Assembly: GCA_028703035.1 (NCBI GenBank)
Contig: JAQVNR010000016.1
Span: 1-21,584, forward strand
Length of the DNA stretch: 21,584 bases
Direction of reading: 5' to 3'
Origin: Bacilli bacterium
Lineage (GTDB): Bacteria; Bacillota_I; Bacilli_A; RF39; UBA660
In this document: piece after piece, positions 15,045 to 21,584 of the stretch
How positions within the stretch are numbered: position 1 is the first letter of the stretch
Layout of the letters: every line of letters begins with the position of its first letter
The notes under the pieces: generated by a model
What the model saw: the letters and a program-made list of their open reading frames with translations, nothing else
What the model was told of the DNA's origin: nothing
The model's database searches: none
Position numbers and translations under genes: made by a program

Positions 15045-16499
15045 ATGAATTCAAAAGAAAAAGCAAAAAGAAAAAACTCTTCCACTAATATGGGGAGACC
15101 AGGTCTTACTGCATTTTCAATTATTCTAATTTTACTAGTTCTTGTTGCCGCATCAACTTGGTTTATTCCTGAAGTTACAAATGCCAAATTATCAGATATT
15201 GTTATGGCACCAGTAAACGGTTTCGTTGATGCAATTGATGTCTGTATATTTGTCCTTATATTAGGAGGCTTTCTAGCAATGGTTAAAAAAACTGGCGCAC
15301 TAGAAGCAGGTATTGCAACACTAGTTAAAAAACTAAAAGGTAGAGAATTATTAATTATTCCAGTATTAATGTTTATCTTCTCTATCGGTGGTACAACTTA
15401 TGGAATGCTTGAAGAAACCGTTGGGTTTTATATCTTGCTAACTGCAACAATGGTTGCAATTGGTTATGATTCAATTGTTGGTTCAGCTATAGTATTATTA
15501 GGCGCTGGCTCTGGTGTTCTAGGATCAACTATTAATCCGTTTGCAGTTGGAGCTGCAATAAGTGCCCTACCAGAAGGAATTGAGGCAAACCAAGCTATAA
15601 TATTACCGCTTGGCATAATTTTATGGTTAAGTGCTTATCTAATATCTGTATTTTTTGTTATGAGGTATGCGAGAAAGGTTAAGAAAGACAAAGGATCGAC
15701 CTTCTTATCTTTACAAGAAAGAAAAGATATGGAAGAAGAATTTGTTAAAAAATCTCATGATGAAACAGATGTTAAATTAACTAAAAAACAAAAAAATGTT
15801 CTTTGGTTATTTGGACTAACATTTATTGTCATGATTGTTGGCTTTATTCCTTGGGTAGATTTCGGTGTAATCAGCGCTGAAGTTGCTGACTCAGGAAAAC
15901 ATTGGTCGGCTATTTTAACTGGTCAACCTTTTGGGTATTTCTATTTCCTAGATGCTGCTACTTGGTTCTTATTAATGGCAGTTATTATCGGAATAGTTGG
16001 AGATTTAGGAGAAGAAGGAATAGTTGATACTTTTATGGAAGGTGTTGGAGAAATAGTTTCCGTAGTTATGATAATTGCTGTTGCTAGAGGTATCAGTGTT
16101 ATCATGAGTATTACTGGTCTAGGTGAATATATTATTGAAAATGCAGTTGAAGCTTTAAGAGGAACATCTGCCTATGTATTTACACCACTTAACTATATCT
16201 TGCACTTATTCTTATCAGTTTTAATACCATCTTCATCAGGTCTTGCTAACTTGTCTACACCAATTGTTGCACCTATTGCATCAGGTATAGGATTAAATCC
16301 ATCCGTAACAATTATGAGCTATGTTGCAGCTAATGGATTAATAAACTTAATTACTCCGACTTGTGGCGCGATTATGGGTGGCCTAGCTCTTGCTAAAGTA
16401 GAATATCGAACTTGGTTTAGATGGTCATTCAAAGTAGTTCTAACAATTGGAATAGTTTCTATGATTATTTTAACTGCCGCGATGGTAATAGTTAGTTAA
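15045..16499 (+). CDS. YfcC-family carrier, probable arginine/ornithine antiporter
   Basis: 484 residues with about 12 membrane helices and a Lys-rich cytoplasmic loop in the middle. It belongs to the YfcC/DcuC-type carriers (IPEVTNAKLSDIVMAPVNGF near the N-terminus, SIGGTTYGMLEETVGFY, GSTINPFAVGAA, PSSSGLANLSTPI near the C-terminus), not to the classical ArcD amino-acid/polyamine family. AAAGGAG straddles the arcC stop 9 nt before the ATG at 15045; a GTG at 15036 is too close to it. As last gene of the arc cluster it most likely exchanges arginine for ornithine; the substrate is inferred from position only. Confidence 0.88.
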   Translation: MNSKEKAKRKNSSTNMGRPGLTAFSIILILLVLVAASTWFIPEVTNAKLSDIVMAPVNGFVDAIDVCIFVLILGGFLAMVKKTGALEAGIATLVKKLKGRELLIIPVLMFIFSIGGTTYGMLEETVGFYILLTATMVAIGYDSIVGSAIVLLGAGSGVLGSTINPFAVGAAISALPEGIEANQAIILPLGIILWLSAYLISVFFVMRYARKVKKDKGSTFLSLQERKDMEEEFVKKSHDETDVKLTKKQKNVLWLFGLTFIVMIVGFIPWVDFGVISAEVADSGKHWSAILTGQPFGYFYFLDAATWFLLMAVIIGIVGDLGEEGIVDTFMEGVGEIVSVVMIIAVARGISVIMSITGLGEYIIENAVEALRGTSAYVFTPLNYILHLFLSVLIPSSSGLANLSTPIVAPIASGIGLNPSVTIMSYVAANGLINLITPTCGAIMGGLALAKVEYRTWFRWSFKVVLTIGIVSMIILTAAMVIVS

Positions 16500-16524
16500 A
16501 AAAGTACAATTTGTACTTTTTTTT
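16500..16524 (+). terminator. Terminator of the arc operon
   Basis: Stem AAAAGTACA (16500-16508) pairs with TGTACTTTT (16512-16520) across a 3-nt loop, with an eight-T run at 16517-16524. It begins on the base after the stop codon. Confidence 0.85.
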
Positions 16525-16607
16525 ATATTTGTTTAGAGAAAAAATAATATTGTTTTAGATATTTATATATGTTAATATAATTATATAAGAAAGGAAGCGT
16601 AGATTAT

Positions 16608-17159
16608 ATGGAATGGTGGCATATTTTATTAATTATAATTATTTTATTAGTATTTTGGTTTGTTGCAACTTATAATAGTTTAATTAGTCTTAGAAACAAG
16701 GTTAAAAATCAGTGGTCACAAATAGATGTCCAATTAAAAAGAAGATTTGATTTAATTCCTAATTTAGTTGAAACTGTTAAAGGTTATACTAAACATGAAA
16801 GTGAAACTTTAGAAAAAGTTATTCAAGCAAGAAATACTTACTTGTCAGCAAAAACACCAGAGGCTCAAATGGAGGCTAGTGGAGAACTTTCAAAAGTTAT
16901 GAGTAAACTTTTTGCATTATCAGAGTCATATCCTGATTTAAAAGCTAATACTAATTTTATGGATATGCAAAATTCTTTGAAAGACACTGAAGATAAAATA
17001 TCTTATGCAAGACAATTTTATAACGATATAGTTATGAAATATAATACTAAAATCGAGTCTGTACCTAGTAATATAGTTGCCGGAATGTTTAATTTTAAAC
17101 CTGAAGTCTTTTTTGAAGCAGAGACTGATGCCAAAGAAAATATTAAAGTTAAATTTTAA
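16608..17159 (+). CDS. lemA: LemA family membrane protein
   Basis: 183 residues, typical length. One N-terminal membrane helix (about 5-24) is followed by the diagnostic YNSLISLRNKVKNQWSQIDV, LKRRFDLIPNLVETVKGY and a helical coiled domain through residue 160. The biochemical role of LemA proteins is not established. AAAGGAAG precedes the ATG. TATAAT at 16576-16581 is a likely -10 box, with no good -35 at normal distance. It has its own terminator and is followed by a DUF2207 gene, a recurrent LemA neighbour across bacteria, which supports a shared envelope function. Confidence 0.93.
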   Translation: MEWWHILLIIIILLVFWFVATYNSLISLRNKVKNQWSQIDVQLKRRFDLIPNLVETVKGYTKHESETLEKVIQARNTYLSAKTPEAQMEASGELSKVMSKLFALSESYPDLKANTNFMDMQNSLKDTEDKISYARQFYNDIVMKYNTKIESVPSNIVAGMFNFKPEVFFEAETDAKENIKVKF

Positions 17160-17182
17160 GAATCTTTTGATTCTTTTTTTTT
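17158..17182 (+). terminator. Terminator after lemA
   Basis: Stem AAGAATC (17158-17164) pairs with GATTCTT (17169-17175) across TTTT, then a long T run to 17182. The stem starts inside the lemA stop codon. A weak promoter for the next gene (extended -10 TGCTAAAAT ending at 17198) begins just after it. Confidence 0.8.
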
Positions 17183-17218
17183 CGATATGTGCTAAAATTA
17201 GAGTAAGGAACTGATAAT

Positions 17219-18892
17219 ATGAAAAAGATGATTTTAATATTTTTAATGTTTTTTTGTTTAACTTTGAATGTTAAAGCAGACTCTATTAACAAAATAACGA
17301 TGGATATTTATTTAGATAGTTTTGGGACTGCCCACATAACCGAGAAGTGGGATGTTGTTATTACTTCAGGAACTGAAGGATATAAACCTTATTATAATAT
17401 TGGTAATGCAGAGTTTACTGACTTTAAAGTAAGTTATAATAATGAAGAGTTTACTTCTATATCCACTTGGCTAACAAATAAAAGTTTTGAAGAAAAATCA
17501 TATAAAAATGGAATAAATTACCTTAGTAATGGACTGGAATTATGCTGGGGAATATCTGAGTATGGCAAAAATATTTATACTTTAAAGTATAATATTGAAG
17601 GGTTTGTAGCTGAGGCAGAAGATTCTCAAATGATTTACTGGACGCTTATACCTTATGAATTATCATTAAAACCACAAGAAGTAAATATTATAATTAGAAG
17701 TGATAATAATTTTGAAGATACTATTCCTGTATGGGGTTATGGTAATTATGGCGGTACAGCTTATGTCTATGATGGCTTAATAGAAATAAGCAGTGATGGA
17801 TTACTTGATAGTGATGAGTATATGACTATTTTAGTAAAACTTCCTAAAGGAACTTTTCAAACAGATAATTTTTTAGAAGAAACATTTGCACAATACTATG
17901 AGATGGCAAAAGAAGGAAGTACTACCTATAAAGATAAACCTAATTATCTTGAAAAAGCTTTCGATATATTTATTTCATTATTTACTTTTATAATTATTAT
18001 ATTTGTTGGTTTATGGGCTGGTTTAAAATCTAAAAATAAAAACTTTGAAAAACAAATATCCAAAGGAAAATTTCCTAAAGATTTAAATTATTATAGAGAT
18101 ATACCTTGTAATAAAAATCTATTTTATGCTTATTTTCTTGCTATAAATTATAACATGACTAAAAATAAAAATGACTTTTTAGGAGCTCTAATTTTAAGTT
18201 GGATAAAAAATGGATATGTAGAAATTGAAAAAAAACCTAAAAAAGGTATATTTAAAAAAGGGGAAGAGTCTATTCTTAGAATGCATTTAGACAAATATAA
18301 AGAAAAACATCTAGAAGAAGAAATTGATTATAAAATGTTTAACTATATGTATGATGCTAGTATTGATGGAGTCTTAGAGCCAAAAGAGTTCTCTGATTAT
18401 TGCCAAGAAAATTACAAAGAAATTTTGGAATGGTTTGATGATGTATTAAATGCGTCCAAAGAAGAATGTTTTACAAAGGGACTTTTAACTAAAGAGAAAA
18501 AATTTACTACTAAATATTATGAAACAGAATTAATTTATGAAGAAGCTAAAAAATTATCAGGCTTAAAAAAGTTTTTAAAAGATTTTTCTAGTATTGAAGA
18601 TAAAAGAGCAATTGAAGTGCATCTTTGGGAATATTATTTAATTTTTGCCCAAATATTTGGAATTGCAAATGAAGTAGCAACCGAATTTAAAAAATTGTAT
18701 CCTGATGTTATAACTGATTTTTCAACTGATGATTTGATTTTTATTCATGCTATGTCATATGGTGGAATGCAAAGCGCAACAACTGCTCAAATGAAAGCAG
18801 AGAGTTATACTGCTGGTGGCGGAGGATTTTCTTCTGGTGGCGGAGGCGGTGGCTCATTTGGCGGAGGCGGAGGCGGAGGTGGCTTTCGCTAA
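17219..18892 (+). CDS. DUF2207 domain membrane protein with polyglycine tail
   Basis: 557 residues. It has a signal peptide (residues 1-20, cut probable after VKA), then an extracytoplasmic DUF2207 domain (INKITMDIYLDSFGTAHITE and onward to about 220). One membrane helix follows at about 245-268, then a cytoplasmic alpha-helical region rich in Lys/Glu and a C-terminal tail of glycine runs (533-557). This order is standard for DUF2207 proteins, including the glycine tail, whose function is unknown. AAGGA lies 9 nt before the ATG. It directly follows lemA. The tail-coding DNA (18815-18889) is an abrupt G-rich island in AT-rich sequence. Confidence 0.88.
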   Translation: MKKMILIFLMFFCLTLNVKADSINKITMDIYLDSFGTAHITEKWDVVITSGTEGYKPYYNIGNAEFTDFKVSYNNEEFTSISTWLTNKSFEEKSYKNGINYLSNGLELCWGISEYGKNIYTLKYNIEGFVAEAEDSQMIYWTLIPYELSLKPQEVNIIIRSDNNFEDTIPVWGYGNYGGTAYVYDGLIEISSDGLLDSDEYMTILVKLPKGTFQTDNFLEETFAQYYEMAKEGSTTYKDKPNYLEKAFDIFISLFTFIIIIFVGLWAGLKSKNKNFEKQISKGKFPKDLNYYRDIPCNKNLFYAYFLAINYNMTKNKNDFLGALILSWIKNGYVEIEKKPKKGIFKKGEESILRMHLDKYKEKHLEEEIDYKMFNYMYDASIDGVLEPKEFSDYCQENYKEILEWFDDVLNASKEECFTKGLLTKEKKFTTKYYETELIYEEAKKLSGLKKFLKDFSSIEDKRAIEVHLWEYYLIFAQIFGIANEVATEFKKLYPDVITDFSTDDLIFIHAMSYGGMQSATTAQMKAESYTAGGGGFSSGGGGGGSFGGGGGGGGFR

Positions 18893-18901
18893 CACCAATT
18901 A

Positions 18902-18929
18902 TTGACAAAAGTCTTGATTATGATAAGAT
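18902..18929 (+). promoter_or_regulatory. Promoter of surface-protein paralog 1
   Basis: TTGACA at 18902-18907, a 16-nt spacer and TAAGAT at 18924-18929 preceded by TGA. It matches the promoter of paralog 2 in boxes, spacing and much of the spacer. Confidence 0.7.
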
Positions 18930-18970
18930 GATATTGTAGAAAAGTAGAGAAAAAAAGAGGTGGCTAGCAA

Positions 18971-20440
18971 GTGAAAAAACTTGAAATAAAACTAACAAGA
19001 CGAGTTAAATTAATGCTAACATCTTTTAGTATTCTTTCTTTAATTGTAATTGCCGCTACTTATGCTTGGTACATTAGTTTAAGGGAAGTTTATATAACGA
19101 GTTTCGATTTAAAAATAGATACTAATTTAAATTTACTATTATCTTTAGATGGTAAAAACTGGGATAATGTCGTATTTATTGATGAGTTTACTTATAATGA
19201 TCCGAGTAATGTTTATGAAGGAAATACTAATGCGTGGAGTCCAGTAGGACTTATTCCAATGTCTACTGATGGAACAGTCGATATTAATTCATCGAGATTG
19301 AAAATTTATCAAAAAGTTGGTATTAATACAACTGCAGGAGGATATCGCCTACTTGCTCAAAGAGTTAATAACACTGGAGCAAATGAAAGATATGGTTATA
19401 TAGCATTTGATCTATTTATAAAAAATTTTTCAAATAAGAATTACACTCAAGAACTAAACTTTTTAACTGAAGAAGCAATATATTTAGGGGTTAACTCAAT
19501 AGCTAAAATAGCTGAGGATGGAGGTGTTCCTGGAAAAGGGATTGAAAACTCAGTAAGAGTTGCATTTGCTCAGATAGGAAGAGTTATTGGAAGTACAAAT
19601 AATCAAGATAAAATCACATCAATTAGTTGTAATAATGTTAATGGTAAACCATCAATTATAAGCGGTATAACAGGACTTTGCGAAAATGCTGTAATTTGGG
19701 AACCAAATGATTTAAAACATGTTGAAGGAGCGCTGAAGTGGTATAATGAATCTTGTTTAAAAAGAGTTGGAAGTAATATAGATATTCCCTCATCATATGG
19801 AAGGAGTTGCTCGGCAATTAAAGATGGTGTTTATTATCCAAGTTATGTAATTCATAAAAATATAACTGAACTAGATAATGTTGATATATATGATGGTGCT
19901 AAATTTAATGGTTATTTAGGATCGAGTTCTTATTTAAAAGAAATCACATATTTTACGGATACGCAAAAGAACTTACCTGGTCTTCTAAGGTCACCAATAT
20001 TTACTTTAGCTCCAAACAGTATTACAAAATTTAGAGTATATGTTTATATAGAAGGTCAAGATATTGATAATTATGAGTATGCTCAAGACGGGAAAAGAAT
20101 TTCTATTGAATTTGGTTTTACTAAGGATAGATTTAATGAAGATGATGTTTATATTCCAGAAGTAATAGATGATATTTGGAAACCAGTGATAACAATTGAT
20201 CCACCTGAAACGGAAATAACGATTGATAAAAACAGTTTATTTACTCCACCTAAAGCAACCGCAACTGATAAAATTGGTGAAGATTCAGAAACAGATATTA
20301 CTGAAGATATTAGTAGCAGAGTTAAAGTTACCAATAATGTTAATACTTCAGTATCAGGAGAATATGAAGTGTTATATGAAGTAAGTGATTTGGCCAATAA
20401 TTTCGCTGATCCGATAATTGTCAAAGTAATTGTTGTCTAA
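18971..20440 (+). CDS. Exported N-terminally anchored protein with C-terminal DUF5011/Ig-like domain (paralog 1)
   Basis: 489 residues from a GTG at 18971, with AGAGGTGG upstream. A basic N-terminus (KLTRRVKLM) precedes one hydrophobic segment (about 14-34) ending in ATYAWY, the T-Y-A-W-F/Y pattern seen at the signal of TasA/camelysin-like and other SipW-type exported proteins. The body shares many blocks with paralog 2: SLDG, GLIPMS, GYIAFDLFIKNF, GIENSVRVAFAQIGR and AVIWEPND. Two Cys (SISCN ... GLCEN) flank a loop before AVIWEPND, in both paralogs. The last 85 residues (from about 400) form a DUF5011-type Ig-like repeat ending in SGEYEVLYEVSDLANN. There is no LPxTG. It probably forms a surface or matrix structure; that role is inferred. 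Confidence 0.8.
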   Translation: MKKLEIKLTRRVKLMLTSFSILSLIVIAATYAWYISLREVYITSFDLKIDTNLNLLLSLDGKNWDNVVFIDEFTYNDPSNVYEGNTNAWSPVGLIPMSTDGTVDINSSRLKIYQKVGINTTAGGYRLLAQRVNNTGANERYGYIAFDLFIKNFSNKNYTQELNFLTEEAIYLGVNSIAKIAEDGGVPGKGIENSVRVAFAQIGRVIGSTNNQDKITSISCNNVNGKPSIISGITGLCENAVIWEPNDLKHVEGALKWYNESCLKRVGSNIDIPSSYGRSCSAIKDGVYYPSYVIHKNITELDNVDIYDGAKFNGYLGSSSYLKEITYFTDTQKNLPGLLRSPIFTLAPNSITKFRVYVYIEGQDIDNYEYAQDGKRISIEFGFTKDRFNEDDVYIPEVIDDIWKPVITIDPPETEITIDKNSLFTPPKATATDKIGEDSETDITEDISSRVKVTNNVNTSVSGEYEVLYEVSDLANNFADPIIVKVIVV

Positions 20441-20457
20441 ATGACAGCATTTTTTTT
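20431..20457 (+). terminator. Terminator of surface-protein paralog 1
   Basis: Stem TGTTGTC (20431-20437) pairs with GACAGCA (20443-20449; one G-U pair) and is followed by eight T. The stop codon lies in the loop, so the hairpin uses the last codons of the gene. Confidence 0.75.
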
Positions 20458-20479
20458 CGCCAAAAATCGACAAAAAATA

Positions 20480-20507
20480 TTGACAAACTTTTAGATTGTG
20501 ATAAGAT
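20480..20507 (+). promoter_or_regulatory. Promoter of surface-protein paralog 2
   Basis: TTGACA at 20480-20485, 16 nt, TAAGAT at 20502-20507 preceded by TGA, like the promoter of paralog 1. The transcript would have a leader of about 95 nt. Confidence 0.7.
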
Positions 20508-20567
20508 GTTGTTATATTACGGTAGTACCTACCTAATTATATTTATGCTACATAGTAGGAAGTAGTA

Positions 20568-20593
20568 TAAGTGAAAAAAATAAGTGAAAAAAA
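20568..20593 (+). repeat. Perfect 13-bp tandem duplication in the leader of paralog 2
   Basis: TAAGTGAAAAAAA occurs twice in immediate succession (20568-20580 and 20581-20593), just upstream of the ribosome site. A 12-codon frame from GTG 20571 runs through it and its TAA (20607-20609) overlaps the ATG of the main gene. Confidence 0.8.
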
Positions 20594-20608
20594 GGAAAGA
20601 GGAGAATA

Positions 20609-21458
20609 ATGGAAAAAGAACAAAAAAGGTATACAAGAAGAGTCAGAAACCTGATATTTATTTTTGTAATTACAGCGGTGTTAGTAACAGTGTCAACTTA
20701 TGCATGGTTTATTGGTATGCGTACTGTAACAATTGATGAGTTTAGCGTTCAAATTAAGTCTACTGATAGTTTGATGTTATCACTTGATGGACTAACATTT
20801 AGTGAAACAGTATCAATTGATAAAAGCAATTTTAGTTTTTACGATGAAGATACTAATACTTGGGGTGGTAATGACGGATTAATTCCAATATCATCAGTAG
20901 GTGTTATCAATACTACATCAGCTAACTTAGAGTTATATGAAAAAGCATCTGTGACACCATCACCAGGTGGATTTAGACTTCTTGCAAGTCAAGTTGATAA
21001 TAATACAGAAGATGAAGAAAAGACTGGAAGATATCCAGAACAAGATGGTTATGTTGCATTTGACTTATATATCAGAAACTTTACTGGAAGTAAATATATA
21101 AGAGAATATAATGAAGCAGCTGAAGAAGCAATATATCTAACAGTTGATTCGGGAGCAAAAGTTTCTGATATAGGAGATAACGTAGGAGTAGAAGGAACCG
21201 GAATTGAAAATTCAGTAAGAGTTGGTTTTGCTCAAATTGGTCGGACAGTTGGAACACTAGATGTTGGTGAAGAAAAAGTAGACGAAGACATGGTTCCAAA
21301 AGCAGGAACTAAGTTATTAAGAAGCATTAGTTGCGAAGATGTTGGGGAAGCTGAAGATACTGATGACGAAACTGTAACAGGAATATGTAATCAAGAACGT
21401 AAAGCTGTTATTTGGGAACCAAATGATGTAGATCATGTTCCAGGAGCAATTAGTTATT
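20609..21458 (+). pseudogene. Exported N-terminally anchored protein (paralog 2), interrupted
   Basis: Starts MEKEQKRYTRRVRNLIFIFV with GGAAAGAGGAG upstream. It has a single anchor ending STYAWF and then follows paralog 1 block by block (SLDG, GLIPIS, DGYVAFDLYIRNF, GIENSVRVGFAQIGR, AVIWEPND). Homology holds through HVPGAISY and stops dead at 21458; the frame then runs 30 unrelated codons to a stop at 21550. Paralog 1 has about 240 more residues, including the Ig-like domain, so this copy is cut to roughly half. Compared with paralog 1 it carries an extra acidic insert before the second Cys (about residues 225-255). The break coincides with an insertion-sequence-like end. If the rest of the gene lies beyond the insertion, this is a recent disruption. 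Confidence 0.75.
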
Positions 21459-21584
21459 GTAACTATTCACGGAAATATTATGATTTAAAGCAAGAGTTTA
21501 CAGTAAAGGCTTGCTTTAAAAAGTGGCCGGTTTTAAATTTTATTCTTTAAACTATCTTATAAGAGGCTTTAAAACATAAAATAA
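21459..21584. mobile_element. Probable insertion-sequence end, IS66-like (continues past window)
   Basis: Sequence from GTAACTATTCACGG onward has no counterpart in paralog 1 and begins exactly where paralog homology ends. The GTAAC...TTCAC start recalls termini of Firmicute IS66-family elements, from memory only. No transposase gene is visible in the 126 nt available. The predicted 8-bp target copy is TAGTTATT (21451-21458). Confidence 0.4.

Overview
The window is AT-rich chromosomal DNA from a low-GC Gram-positive-type bacterium. The evidence is strong AGGAGG-like ribosome sites, TTGACA/TATAAT promoters, tRNA genes with encoded CCA, lipoprotein and LysM proteins, and an arc (arginine deiminase) operon. 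TGA is a normal stop (it ends carbamate kinase) and TGG encodes Trp throughout, so there is no sign of mycoplasma-type recoding. An uncultured Bacilli/Erysipelotrichia-type gut lineage would fit, but that placement is inference.

Left part (1-2100): the window opens on the end-repeats of an IS21-family element, then a tRNA-Gly unit, a wrecked ISL3-family transposase, an unrecognised membrane protein, and on the minus strand a two-gene DUF5320/DUF134 operon. That operon has a consensus promoter whose -35 box sits inside a perfect 16-bp palindrome. Then (2240-6898) come a large SWIM/SNF2 helicase, a Cys-containing membrane-anchored protein of unknown function, a small three-helix membrane protein and a terminator.

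Middle (6990-8200): the most unusual stretch. A consensus promoter fires directly into two tandem 32-nt hairpins with the same length and the same UUCG-containing loop but unrelated stems. A tRNA-Asn unit follows, and then a nested mobile-element wreck: a tnpB gene split by an IS21-type (istB) insertion, with a recognisable omega-RNA-like tail still in place.

Right part (8200-16500): a LysM-domain protein and a small acidic protein, then an amino-acid ABC importer whose binding-protein gene is frameshifted near its start. The importer runs directly into arcA-arcB-arcC and a YfcC-family carrier. Together these would import arginine, deiminate it, split citrulline and recover ATP from carbamoyl phosphate, with the carrier probably exchanging arginine for ornithine. 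A strong terminator ends the unit.

Far right (16600-21584): lemA plus a DUF2207 protein with a polyglycine tail (a known pairing), then two paralogous N-terminally anchored exported proteins, each behind a near-identical promoter. The second paralog loses homology abruptly at 21459, at a sequence that looks like the end of an IS66-type insertion.
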